This document shows positions 43,198-54,479 of a stretch of 64,000 bases of DNA, one piece after another. Position 1 is the stretch's first letter; every line of letters begins with the position of its first letter. Both the position numbers and the translations under genes were made by a program. Origin of the DNA: Tillus elongatus (taxonomy: Eukaryota > Arthropoda > Insecta > Coleoptera > Cleridae); contig OZ023266.1 of assembly GCA_964006375.1 (NCBI GenBank), forward strand, positions 157,606,792 through 157,670,791, in the 5' to 3' direction. The notes under the pieces were generated by a model. It had not been told where the DNA came from. It saw nothing but the letters and a program-made list of their open reading frames with translations, and searched no databases.

Positions 43198-43658
43198 TGT
43201 TCCGTCGTTATTTTCCACACCTTTCTTGCCTAGGACGTCGTTGATGGGTCGAACGAGGAACAGCTCGATGTACTTCAGGAACAGCCCTTATTCACAGAGT
43301 AAATGACTTGTTGAACAGACAGAGAATAAGGATCAGCCTCATTCCCTCGTACACGCAGCTTGTAGCACTCAAATGGAAACGAGCCACTATGGTCCACGTG
43401 GTTTCCAACGCACGATCATCGATGAAATGGGCCTTTGCAGAGTTTTTGATTCCGAAGTAGTCCCGGCTCTAGAGGTCGAGAAGGGGAAGGCGGCCTCTCT
43501 AGCCAATCAGACAGCCGATCGAAAAGGCAAATTTCCAGGGTGACATCTTCGGATTGACCATCATTGCTTGACGTGGTCAGGGTGACCAACTCTATTTTGG
43601 TGTCCATAGTCGCCACGTACGTGTGGCAAAAAAAGGTGTGGTAAATAACGACGGAACA
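43198..43658. mobile_element. unclassified non-autonomous DNA element, 461 bp, 33 bp inverted termini, CGGGG duplication
   Basis: TGTTCCGTCGTTATTT...AAATAACGACGGAACA: 33 bp arms with about three mismatches, flanked by CGGGG at 43193-43197 and 43659-43663. The interior is GC-richer than everything around. It has a 66-codon minus-strand frame from 43616 (MATMDTKIELVTLTTSSNDG) of unknown kind, perhaps a captured gene piece. The 5 bp GC-rich duplication and TGT...ACA ends do not match mariner, hAT or piggyBac. Confidence 0.75.
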
Positions 43659-43689
43659 CGGGGAATGTAGTAAAGTGGTGGGATGAACT

Positions 43690-44575
43690 TGTCGTGCTTT
43701 TAATGATAAGTATCCTAAATTACCTGCTGTGAATGATCAGAAGTTTAGACGCATTGAGGCCAATTTTTTACGTCTGAATCTTAATACAGTTAAGCAAGTT
43801 CTTCGTTCATTGACAGAAGATAAAAATAATGAAATCAACGTCTTAGCCTATTTTCAGACATACCCACAATAGTCAGGTGATAATGAGAAGCGTGTCGTGT
43901 TTTATGAATTCGTAATCACGAAACTACAGGAAAACATGAATTTCCTTTCCAAGATCATGTAGACGGAATCAAAATTCACCCGGCATGTGGTAAATAATAG
44001 AAGGAATTCGCATCATTGGGCAGAGAGCAATCCTCATATAGCAACAAATTCACACTTCCAGAATAATTTTCGATTCAATGTGTTTGTGCTTGTAATGTTC
44101 GACAAAGTAACATTTATGATGATAATTTGAGTGGTGAAGGATATCTTCGCATACTAAGGGGTTGTGTTACGAGCTTCTTGGGTAATATGCCATTCAGTTC
44201 TTTAAGAGATTGCTGGTATCAAATGGACGGGGCTCCTCCGCACTCAACGTTTGTGGTTTATGAAGAGTTGTCACGTCTGTTTGAAGATCGCTGGTTTGGA
44301 ACTAATGGACCTTGGAGAGGGCCACCTACAATGCCTGACTTGACACCCCTCGATTTTTATTTGTGAGGTCACGTCAAAAATCAGATATATTCTAGTCCAA
44401 TTGATACCAAGAAATAATTCCTCAACAGAGTGGCACCAGTCTAGAAAACTTGTCAGAAGATCATTTGACGAAAGCGACAATCAAAATTATGTCCATCGCA
44501 GAGTTTTGATGTGCTTAGAATAGAACGGAGAACACATCGAGCAGATCATCTGATATTTTTACATTATTCTACTTT
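43690..44575 (+). pseudogene. mariner-like transposase C
   Basis: After the nested element the plus strand reads, across frames, VFYEFVITKLQENMNFLSKI, HHWAESNPHIATNSHFQ, GEGYLRILRGCVTSFLGNMP and WYQMDGAPPHSTFVVYEELS (second D). RWFGTNGPWRGPPTMPDLTP (third D) and FDESDNQNYVHRRVLMCLE follow. Several stops and shifts; the cleanest stretch is 44127-44366. The N-terminal half upstream of the nested element is not recognisable. Confidence 0.78.
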
Positions 44576-45412
44576 CATAGTTTCGAAGTTCAAGACATAC
44601 TGATAACCATTCAAACATATTTAAGTAGTGCGAGAAGAAATTTGTTACGTTTCAAATTTGATAGAAAAAAAAATATTTATAAAAAAGAATAGGTATTTAG
44701 TTTAGGCTACGTTAGATAAAGTTACGCTAGGTAGGTAAAAATAATATAAATGCGTGCATTAACTTGTTGCATTTTTTTTCAATGGCCAACTTCTTGGAAA
44801 TTTGTTGAAAGTCAGTAAATATCTGTTTATTCGGAAACCGTATAGGTATAGGGAAACCTAATACACTTCCATAGACATTGAAGTTTTATATCCAATAGCG
44901 TAATAAAATACCGGATGTCCCATTTGAAAATTTCAATCTTTTTTCAGATTTTGCATCGCCAACTTTGAGGTCAATTTCTGAACACCTTGTATGTAATTTG
45001 AGAAAAGTTTTCATTTGAATAGATGAACCGACCTTTTTATATGACCCCAGAAAATTTCAGATCATACGTTGTTTTCAATCCATAGATAGCTTGATTCATG
45101 TCGTGGCATTTGTCGGTAAAAAATTTCGCAAATTGTCAAATAACTCTGAAACGGCTAATATTTGACATATTAATCTCAGTTAAGTTGACGTAGAAGTCAG
45201 CGCTGAATCTGAAAATGCAATAATATATAGAATGTTCCATTTGAAAAAATCGAGTTGATAGCAGTTCCGGTAAAACCGGATGCGCCGCCATCTTGGACAT
45301 ATTTTAGCCTGAAAGATCAGCCTTGTCTAGGCCTACCCTGAAATTTTCAAATCAAAATTCCGATTACAAGTACAAAAGATTATAACCAACGGTTTTGGTG
45401 AATCACCCTGTA

Positions 45413-47253
45413 TGTGCAGACATTTTTGATTTGCTCTTTGCGTTACAGAACTATGATTTGTTACGTTAAAAGTTAAAAAAAAAGTATTAACAATTGAAAT
45501 TCAACCTATTTATCGTGTGATGCGTGCGAAATTGTTCGAAATTTCCTTCCTCACACTTTTGCTAAGTGAATTCCATACACACTGCAACATTTCAGGTGTC
45601 ACTAATATCATCTAAAGTTGTAGGTGCAATCTCCATCACTTTGTCCTCAAACCTTCTTCTTCTTTCGGTGCCATATCAGGTCCCCCTAACGTTGGCAATT
45701 ACATTGGCGAGTTGTTCGCGGTTTTCGGCTAATCTGAATAGTTGTTCGGCACTGCGTATTCCAGTCCAATCGCGAATGTTCTTTAGCCATGACATCTGTT
45801 TCCTTCCAATTCCTCGGCTGCCTTCGATTTTACCTTTCATTATAAGCTGTAGCACCGTGTATCGGTCTCCTCTAAGAACATGTCCCAGGTATGATATCTT
45901 TCGCACCCTAATAGTGACAAATAATTCATGAATGGCATTCGCTCTATTTAATACTGCTTCCTTGGTCTGAACAGCTGTCCAGGGTATTCGAAACATTCTT
46001 CTGTGCAACCACATCTCAAACGCTTCCAGTCGACTGATCGTAGCAGCCCTCAGAGTCCAGGTCTCAGCTCCATACAACAACACGGACCAAATATAACATT
46101 TGATCATCCTTTGACGCAATCTTAGGTTTAAGTTGTCGTTAGAGAAAAATGATTTCATTCTCATGAAAGTCGAGCGCGCTGTTTCAATTTTGCACTTTAT
46201 CTCTTTATCAGGGTCTAGATGTTCTGTGATATAACAACCAAGGTATTTGAATTGGGTAACGCTCTCAATGTTTTGTTGGTCTATCTGTAGGGAAGCATCG
46301 GCGTGCGGTTGACGACTGAATATCATAAATTTTCTCTTATTGACATTTATTTTCAAACCCATTTCTTTCCTGTCGTGTTTACACTATCCAACGACTCTTG
46401 GATGCCCCGGACATTATCGCATAAGATGACCGTATCGTCGGCATATCGAATGTTATTAATCAGTTCACCGTTAATCTTCACTTCACTTCAGCCTTCTTTG
46501 CAAGATAAAGACCTTGGAGTGACCCCTAAAGAAATAATCAAGGGGGCTGGGTGTCAAATCTGGGAGTCTAGCAGGCCAGATGATCAGGCCTACTCGACCC
46601 ATCCAGCTGTTTTCAAATATTTCATTCAAATTATTACGGGCCTGTATTGCATAATGGTGAGGAGCTCCATCCTGTTGAAACCACATATCTGGGTTTATGT
46701 TCTGGTTTAATAATTGAGGTAATTGGTTTATTAAAAAAACAGCGTACAATTCTCCACATAAATGCCCTTGAAAGAAATGCGGACCAATAACTTTATCCCC
46801 AATTATACCACACCAGACATTAATTGACCATGGATGATGATTTGGTGGAGTTCTTATCCAGTGGGGATTTTCCGCCGCATGGTAGTGCATATTGTATCTA
46901 TTTACCTTAAAGAAACAAAAAAAGAGAGAGAAAGAAATTAAATTCCTACTGATAAGGGATAACTTAAAATGCTAGAAAATATTACATTGTTTGGCAACTT
47001 GTTCTTTCTCTGCATAATTGTCTGGTGACCCAACTGCAATGTTTAAAATCTTGTCCTTACAGCTCCTGGTGCAGTGTAATGTAATGTGTATGAGTTTTGT
47101 ACAGTAGTTCCGGTAAACCCGGATGTGCCGTCATCTTGGATATATTTTAGGCTGAAAGATCAGGCTTGACTACACCTACCCTAAAATTTTCAAATCGTAA
47201 TTCTAATTATAGGTACGAACGATTCAATGCAACGGTTTGGATGAATCACTTAG
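45413..47253 (-). pseudogene. mariner-like transposase B, right copy, split by an RTE-type LINE
   Basis: Minus strand from 47253: a terminal sequence related to element C (AGTGATTCATCCAAACCGTT), then the same intron-like block as the left copy. The clean frame 46890-46483 follows: MHYHAAENPHWIRT, HHPWSINVWCGIIGDKVIGP, NPDMWFQQDGAPHHYAIQAR and LPDLTPSPLDYFF. After the LINE insertion (45660-46490) the element resumes to its 3' end at 45413. Inverted relative to the left copy. Confidence 0.78.
45660..46490 (-). pseudogene. RTE-type LINE, 3' part of ORF2
   Basis: The minus strand begins with INGELINNIRYADDTVILCD (reverse transcriptase YADD). After one frameshift, the 228-codon frame 46362-45676 reads GLKINVNKRKFMIFSR, QFKYLGCYIT, SVLLYGAETWTLRAATISRL, EAFEMWLHRRMFRIPWT, VRKISYLGHVLRGDRYTVLQ and GIGRKQMSWLKNIRDWTG. 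These are the signature C-terminal motifs of RTE/BovB-like elements. The 3' end (left) is a short TTC-repeat, typical of RTE. CCTTCTT at both borders may be the target duplication. Confidence 0.85.
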
Positions 47254-47830
47254 TTTTTTACGCAGATATGAATTTTATAAAAAAAGTAAAAAAGCTCACA
47301 CCGTAGAACAGAAAAATAAACCACCCTGCAGAAAAATAATATCACAAATCATACAAATTAATTTGGCTGCAACTGAATTCCGCTGAGCCTGTACTTGCAT
47401 ATTATGATAAATAACAGTAAAAACATGGCAGGACAAGTAACTAAAGCGTTGATTAACGCAATTATTTATTTTTTTAAACAACTTGATATATCTACCATCA
47501 CTAACACTTAAATTACTTCATAATGACATTCGATTAATTTCCAGCAACACAACCTTCAATTAATAAATTTAAACATTTTGTGGTTTAGTGCATAAATGTA
47601 AAATATAGATTGCTTCGTGAAAGTGGAAAACAAATTTGTGCTCCACATCGACCGGTGCTTTATTTCTAATTGGTTGCAGGTAAAATAAATAATTCTACAA
47701 GCTCAGGTACATTTATTTTATAATTAAATTGTATACAGTTCGTCGAATTAACCGATGGATTTCACATAAAATGTAAATGTGCTTTATTTTGGTTTACTGT
47801 TACATGATTCCGTATTGCCTGATATAAAAA
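47254..47830. other. no gene recognised
   Basis: AT-rich DNA between two repeat complexes. Confidence 0.4.
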
Positions 47831-49278
47831 AAAATTCGGGACGCAGCAAGTACGTTATAGTAGCGAATTTTCATAAGAATTGTACACTATTACTATACGA
47901 CATGTTAGTAAAGTTCATTCTTTAAGCTTACACAGCCCTTGAAGATCGATTTAAGAGGTCCTAGTTCGCGCACATTTGAAGAATTCTTTCGAAAGTGTTA
48001 CCGTCTACATCTCTCTACTATTAAGAAAATCTTGCGTTCTAATTCCTTTTGAGAAAAATACCCAAAACTAAATTTTCTATGAAGCTAAAGAACTAAATTT
48101 TGCTATATCTGTAGATAGTGTAAGTTTCTTTAAAAGAAACTTGTATTACAAATTTCATTAAAGTTATACAAAAGATTTCCAGAAGGAAACTGAATTCGTC
48201 TTTAGAAAAGTAAAGTATCTGCCAAATTATAAGCGTAGCAGTTATGTTTCCTTATTAATCGCCAGTGTGACTTCGTTTTAGTCGACCTAATCAAACTGGT
48301 TTCTTCAATATCAACAACAACAAAACTATATTTTCAGACTCAAAGGTGACAAACTTATTCAGGCGTTTTAAACAAAAATGAGATCTTGTTCAAAACGTAT
48401 GAAATCTGTGCACTATTGTTTCTCGAAATGTCAAAATAAAACATAAACAACATACATTCATCGAGCTAGATTCGATCATGCAACCTTCAGCGTACTAGAC
48501 TAGCACGCTTCTACTGAGCTATTTGGTAATACGTCAACTAATGTTTTGTTTACATGACATTTGACACAGGCTTCATGTCCGGGGTAGTATATGAAAAATA
48601 TACGTAACAATTAATTACAGAATTGGTATAATTACCATTGCAACACATACCACGACTGTTTCGGTCTTATATGACGTTTGTTTGAGTTTAAAAATAAAAG
48701 AAAATACACTAGAATCATTTTTATAGACACTTGGCTTGATTTTGTTTACATTTCTTTTATATTACGCGACAGCACAATATATCTATGCTTAGCTAAAACT
48801 GTATTTGGGCCCGTTCATGAAGCTACAATATAGTGTATTTTCAGAATTGATTGAATCCCCAGGTAAATAACAATCACTTGACAAATTTTTAATTTCATCT
48901 CATCTGTCATTTTCCATAATTGCGGCCGAGATTTCACGGTTGTTGGTTCGTATAGTATTTTTTATGTCTGGTATATATTTGGTTTGGTTACCGTTGATCT
49001 CTGGTCTATACCTGTAGTATGAATCAATTTACACGTAGAAGTTAACTACTCTGTCTGTCAGGCATTGGAATTTAACCACTAAGTCGTTTCTACGCATGTC
49101 TTTGGTAGTTTATTCTTAATTTGGAAAAAACTTAAATATTGTGTACCAAATTACTTAAAATTCGCAACATACTTGCACTATTTCTAGCCACATGTAAAGT
49201 TTCATTCCAGTTACTCTGATACTTACAAAGATATCGCGTTTTCAAAAAGTTTTCCCTGATTTTCCACCGGAAAAACTT
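47831..49278. repeat. left arm of a giant inverted repeat
   Basis: Reverse complement of 51432-53120. Matching landmarks include GGGACGCAGCAAGT, CTATGAAGCTAAAGAACTAA, GACAAACTTATTCAGGCGTT, ACAATAGTGCACAGAT and CTGTCTGTCAGGCATTGGA. Divergence is roughly 15-20%. A tRNA-like sequence is embedded. Confidence 0.85.
48468..48530 (-). other. tRNA-like (SINE head or tRNA pseudogene) in the left arm
   Basis: The minus strand contains TAGCTCAGTAGAAGCGTGC, a good A box, and TGATCGAATC, a B box, at normal tRNA spacing. No clean acceptor stem or anticodon loop. The mirrored site near 52440-52495 keeps the GATCGAATCCAGCTCG end but has lost the A box. Confidence 0.5.
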
Positions 49279-50436
49279 GAGCAGCCTCATTTTATGCAGG
49301 TGTTTCTTGACGGCCATGTGTCCTGTCAAGAGACCTGTTGTGTTTCTGAGCTGTCCTCTGCTAAGATTTAGCAGCTCCACAGCTCTCTTTGAACTGGGTC
49401 CGTCAATTATTGACTTCCCATGTCTGAGCCCTGGACAGTCCGCCCAGTACACCTTGTGTTGGTTTCTGACCCAGGACTTAATGGCTCCCCTGGCAGTGCT
49501 CTTTGTCACGCCCAGAGCCGGTTCTGGTCCCATAAATGGTTCTGCTGACCTTCTCTTCGCGAGACTGTCAGCTTCTTCATTGCCTTTGACCCCCGAATGA
49601 CCCGGCACCCAGATGAGGGTCACCTCATTCTGCCCAGCCAGGTCGCTCGTCTCGTCTGGGCACTCACTCATCAGCCAGGAATTTACCCGTGGGCTACTTA
49701 GTGCCTTAAGGGCTGCCTGGCTGTCTGTGGATATGAGAATCCGCTTGTTGGTGTAGCTCCTCCTCTTGTTCTCCCGCACACAGTGCAGGATGGCGTACAT
49801 TTCGGCCTGAAACACCGTTGCATTGACTCCGAGGGAAATACTATGACTTACCCTCGGTCCTTCAGAGTAAACACCTGCCCCCGTCCCACGATCCCCGCCG
49901 GATCCGTCCGTGAACCAGACGAGCGTGTCCCGTGGTATGCCCGGCGTCTCCTCCCGCCATGCCTCGCGGTCGGGGATTTCCACTGTAAAGTTGTTTTCCC
50001 TGCACATTCGCGGGCTCGAGAAGTCTGACCTCATTTCAAGCATGGGCTCCTTCACGATCTCCTGAATTTTGCAGTGACCCCTGATGCCTGGGTTGATCTT
50101 CAGTCTACCATTGCAGGCTAGTCTGTATAGTCCTAGCCTGGCCTCCCCCATAAGAACTAAGTGTAGGGGGGGGATATCCAGCAACACCTCCATGGCGGCT
50201 GTTGTGGTTGAAGACATGGCCCCTGTGATGCCTAGGCAAGCCATCGTTTGGATCTTGCCTAGTTTTTGTTTGGCACTGGATTGTGTCACCTTAGGCCACC
50301 AGACCAGTGTCGTGTATGTTAACGATGGTCTGACCAGCCTTGTGTACAGCCAGTGGACCATACTAGGTCTTAGTCCCCACGTTTTTCCATATAGCCGCCT
50401 AGTGACGGCTAAGGTCATCACTGCCTTATGCAGTAT
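49132..50436 (-). pseudogene. LINE ORF2 C-terminal fragment with intact RNase H, 429 codons open
   Basis: The minus strand from 50421 reads TRRLYGKTWGLRPSMVHWLY, TYTTLVWWPKVTQSSA and ACLGITGAMSSTTTAAMEVL, the region after the reverse transcriptase in R1/I/Loa-like LINEs. A complete RNase H follows: VWFTDGSGGDRGTGAGVYSE (D), TVFQAEMYAILHCVRE (E), ILISTDSQAALKALSS (D), TLIWVPGHSGVKGNEEADSL (H, D). LLNLSRGQLRNTTGLLTGHM follows. At about 49279 the LINE sequence stops and the last 49 codons run into the inverted-repeat arm. The usual cysteine-rich tail is absent. GC-rich, unlike its surroundings. Confidence 0.82.
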
Positions 50437-51277
50437 TGACGGACCTTGGTTTGGGTTCTAGTGACCCAAATTCACTCTCATCTGAAAAAAATTTTTCAAA
50501 AGTTTTTCATCGTGACCTCTCTATTAGCGAATGTTTTTTAATGAAAATTCACTAAAAACAATAAATTTAGACTGTGGTTAGCCTGAGTTGAGAGTGGCTG
50601 TATGAAGACAGTCTGGCCATACGTTCGTTGTCGAACTCAATAAAATAATTCGGGTTGCTACGACAAGATATATTGCAGAAAAGTCCAGAAGTTACCCACT
50701 AGCAATAAATACAGACGAAAAGTTGCTGCGAAAACAAAGCCTTCTCATGTGTATTTACAGTGACTGTATCAAGAGAGTGTGGTCATACGTTCGTCAAAGT
50801 TTTGATTGGTCAACGATCACGTGGGATCAGCAACGCCATGTTTCCACCATATTTGTACAGTGTCTTATGGGAGAAACAAGGATATCGAAGCATTTCTGTG
50901 TTAATCGATGCATCTGTCAGAAAAATTGGACAGGGGTCACAAGTAATAATAATGGACAATTTACTGATGTGATGTTTCATTGTCGAAGTGTATTTTTACT
51001 TAAAAATTTTTCGGGACGCAGCAAGTGTGTTATAGTAGTGAATTTTCATAACAATTTTACACTATTAGTACGGCATATTACTAAAATGATTACTTTAAAT
51101 TTAAACACACCTTGATGATCCAATTTAGAGGGTTTTAAAGAATTGTTTGAAAGTGTTACTATCAAAAATATTAGCGAATTTTTATTAAGAAAAGTCACGA
51201 TGAAAAGCTTTTGAATTTTTTTTTCCAGATGAGCGCGAATTTGGGTCCCTAGAACCCAAAACCAAGGTCCGTTAAAA
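50437..51277. mobile_element. foldback element F3, about 840 bp
   Basis: Arms of about 125 bp: GGACCTTGGTTTGGGTTCTA at the left and TAGAACCCAAAACCAAGGTC at the right. Both continue through an AAATTC...CTCATCTG motif and TCGTGACYTYTCTTAATA-like sequence. The interior carries repeat R2 copy 2 (50580-51000). Part of another copy lies at the window end (63885-64000). Confidence 0.75.
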
Positions 51278-51297
51278 GTTGTTTATATATATATATA

Positions 51298-51328
<31 letters not shown>

Positions 51329-51431
51329 ATCCGAGCGATAACACAAAAAATACTAAACTGGTTTCAATCAAACTTGGCAAAAATCTTGTTTGGGCGAAAA
51401 CCGAGGTCGAGTTCGTTAATCAGCCTTTATG
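51278..51431. repeat. TA/TG/TGTA microsatellite and following common arthropod repeat phrase
   Basis: TATATA, then GTGTGTGTGTGTATG and four TATG units at 51283-51330. Then ATCCGAGCGATAACACAAAA...ACTTGGCAAAAATCTTG, just before the right arm of the giant inverted repeat. Confidence 0.8.
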
Positions 51432-53120
51432 CTCAAGTTTTTCCGGCGGAAAATCGGGGAAAACTTTTTGAAAACGCTATATTTTTGTAAGTATCAGAGT
51501 AACCCGAAAGAGACTTCACTTGTGGCTAAAACTAGCGCAAATAGTGAATTTTAAGTAATTTGATACACAATATTTACAGGTTTTCCAAATTAAAAATAAA
51601 ATACCAAAGACATGCGTTAAAACGACTTATGTTAAAGTCCAATGCCTGACAGACAGAGTAGTTAATTGCCACGCGTAGATTAATTAATAACAGGCAGAAA
51701 ACATACTACCCGAACCAGCAATCGTGAAATCTTTTCCGCAATTATGGAAAATGACAGACGACATGAAATTAAAAATTGGCCAAATGATTTTTATTTAACT
51801 GGGGGATTTAATCAATTATTAAAACACTCTATATGTGTAGCTTTCTTAACGGCCCAAAATACAGTTTTAGCGCAGCATAGATATATTATCCTCTCGCATA
51901 ATATGGCAGAAATGTAAACAACTTAAAGTCAAGTTCTGTATTCATGTTCTGTATTGCTTAACGTGACAACGCTGTAAGCTACCACCCCCAAGCATATAAG
52001 CTCATTCTGTTGCATCAGAATAGTATTCATTCAATAACATTCATTCTTTCTGTATTCACATTCAACAATTTACTTCTAGTTCTTAAGCTCGTAACTTAAA
52101 GATGTTGCATTAATAAGTCACCTACCCTTAACAACGGTGTTAGAAATTAATTAACCCAATCAACGCAACAGTCAATAAGTCATTCATAACAACTTTAAAT
52201 TAACAAACCTAATTTATTTACGGTCCTTCGAAGCAAAACGTAACACTTATAAAAAAGATGCTAAAATAGTTTCTTTTATCTTTAAACGTAAACATAAGAC
52301 GTCATATAAGACAGAAACAGTCGTGGGATGTGTTTCAATGGTAATTCTACTTATTCTGTAATTACCTAATAGTTACGTATATTCGGAATATAATATCCCG
52401 GGCATGAACCCGATCTATCTATCCTGCAAATAAAACGTTAGTTGACGTGTGCCTAGATGGCGCAAGGGGCATACGCGATCGAATCCAGCTCGATGAATGT
52501 ATGTTTTTTTATGTTTTATTTTGACATTTGGAGAAACAATAGTGCACAGATATCATACGTTCTGAACAAGATCTTATTTTTGTTTAAAACGTCTAAATAA
52601 GTTTGTCACCTTTGAGTCTCAAATTATAATTTTATTATTGTTGATATTGAAAAAAACCGGTTTGATTAGGTTGACTAAAACAAAATCATACTGGCGATTA
52701 ATAAGGAAAAATAACTGCTACGTTTATAATTTGACGGATACTTTACTTTTCTAAATATGAATTAAGTGGAAATCTTCTGTATAACTTTAATAAAATTTGT
52801 AACACAGATTTCTTTTAAAGATACTTACACTATCTACAGATATGGCAAAATTTAGTTCTTTAGCTTCATAGAAAATTGAGTTTTGGGCATTTTTCTCAAA
52901 AGGAGTTAGAACCCAAGATTTTTTTGATAATAGAGATATATCGATTGTAACACTTTCGAAAGAATTCTGCAAATGTGCGCGTACTAGCACCTCTAAAATC
53001 GATCTTCAAGGTTTGTGTAAGTTTAAAGTATTAACTTTACTAATATGCGATATAATAATAGTGTACAATTCTTATGAAAATGCGCTACTATAACGCACTT
53101 GCTGCGTCCCGAAATTTTTT
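51432..53120. repeat. right arm of the giant inverted repeat
   Basis: Pairs with 47831-49278 and is about 240 bp longer because of an insertion near 51935-52252. Confidence 0.85.
51935..52252. mobile_element. possible solo LTR or other insertion in the right arm
   Basis: This stretch has no counterpart in the left arm. It contains an AGCATATAAGCTCATTC TATA-like promoter phrase and ends near GGTCCTTCGAAGC...GTAACA, resembling the leader phrase of the solo LTR at 16083-16536. I could not define a target duplication. Confidence 0.35.
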
Positions 53121-53960
53121 ACAATGAACAAATTCAATCTTTTATGAAGCTAGAAAAGTAAAATTTGGTATGGCTAGGTACTCTGAAAAAAATAGTATCT
53201 GCCAAATTATAAACGTGGCAGGTGTTTTTCCTTTTTAATCGCCCGAATGATTTCCTTTTAGTCAACCTAATCGGACCGGTTTTCCAACAACAAATATTTA
53301 AAAAAAAAATTATTTGTTAGTGAATATTCTTAATGAAAATTCACTAATATAAACAATAAATATATAATCATTTATTTTCCTTAAAGCACAATACTAAATG
53401 TGAAATCCATCGTTAGTAACATTCCGGAAATGTTTTCATAAAAACAAACTAGATAGAAAATGTGTAATTTCTAGATGAAAAGTTTAATCAGCTCTTGGAA
53501 TAATATATTTTAAAATTATTTCAAACTAAATACGACGAATAAACAACGTATCCAAGTACATCAAAAAAAAAAAGATCAAAATTTAGGTCCTCTAAAACAC
53601 CGGATATCTGAATATAATACACAAAACAAAGTTTTAAATATTTACTTACAAAATTGCGAAAAAGCTTTGTCTAAATTCAGTGACATCATGTAATTAAGGT
53701 TTTGATATCTTCAGTTTTGTTTTTAACACATATTCAAATTTAAAAAACGTTAGCAGCAGAACTGAGTTTTTGTCACTGTAAAAGATAACTCAAGGGTTTC
53801 CACTCTCATAACAAAAATGCTTTAAAATAATGGCATAATACGCAATGAATATGGTATTTTGCAAATCTATCTTTTTATACTTATATCAAAATATTTCCGG
53901 AAGTTTCACCCAAAAACATTTTGCCTTGAACACAAAATTAATAATTAAAACCACTGTACG
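53121..53960. other. no gene recognised
   Basis: Starts with partial repeats of the arm sequence (to about 53300), then AT-rich DNA with a GTGAATATTCTTAATGAAAA foldback-like phrase at 53322. Confidence 0.4.
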
Positions 53961-53970
53961 TGGGACTCAC

Positions 53971-54153
53971 CTTCCTGGAAGTGGTAGACTTGAGATCCGG
54001 CTGCAGCGCCATGTTAGAGAAGGGCACCTCCATGGAGTACTTAATGGAATGTAGCAGCTGCACCACCACGTTGGAGACGTTCTTGAAGCTCAGCTTCCGT
54101 CTCTGTGCGGCTCCCAGTGCGGACCGGACCTGCAGCGTGTTGAACAACAGTGG
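53971..54153 (-). CDS. candidate host-gene internal exon 2 (61 codons)
   Basis: The minus strand has a CTAAC branch-point-like site near 54193, a pyrimidine-rich tract and a TTCCAG acceptor at 54154-54159. Then come 183 nt reading PLLFNTLQVRSALGAAQRRK, LSFKNVSNVVVQLLHSIKYS, MEVPFSNMALQPDLKSTTSR and K, and an AAG/GTGAGT donor at 53965-53970. Exactly 61 codons, phase 0 to 0, strongly G/C at third positions. The frame stays open about 70 nt further upstream (VPPVDDLFQ), so the acceptor could lie earlier. I do not recognise the protein. It is the best evidence for a conserved host gene here. Confidence 0.6.
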
Positions 54154-54159
54154 CTGGAA

Positions 54160-54479
54160 GAGATCATCCACCGGGGGCACAGTGGGAGGGCACAGGTTAG
54201 TCACAGGGGTTAGAGAGCAAGAGCATGAAGGGGTGGTTATGAACTACTGTATACTCTAATGGGAGGTGCTTAGGCTAAGGGAATGGGTTACTAGTAAACT
54301 ACAAGAAATTTTTGGAGATTTTTCAGATATCCATTCCTTAATTATTTAGAAATAATATTTTCTAAGTACTATTTGCCAAAAGTAGATTATGCATAAATTT
54401 ATTTGTGTATTGTATTCTTTATACACCTCTATAATATAAAAGAGTTGAGATGAAGTGATTATAGTTTAATGATGTAAGA
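54160..54479. other. putative intron sequence
   Basis: GC-rich up to about 54250, then AT-rich; no other feature seen. Confidence 0.35.

Larger units (their letters stand above)
42423..45410 (+). mobile_element. mariner-like element C with about 650 bp inverted termini
   Basis: CAGGGTGATTCACCAAACCG to ...TTTTGGTGAATCACCCTG, with TA on each side (42421-42422, 45411-45412). The termini 42423-43080 and 44761-45410 are reverse complements at about 85-90%. The interior holds a broken transposase and a nested 461 bp element. The flanks outside are also mutual inverted repeats (TGTCTGCACA TA / TA TGTGCAGACA), so the target was itself palindromic or the whole block is one large palindrome. Confidence 0.85.

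Noticed and set aside
50723..51115. 130-codon plus-strand gene
   Set aside because: Lies within foldback F3 and repeat R2; no motif and low coding character.
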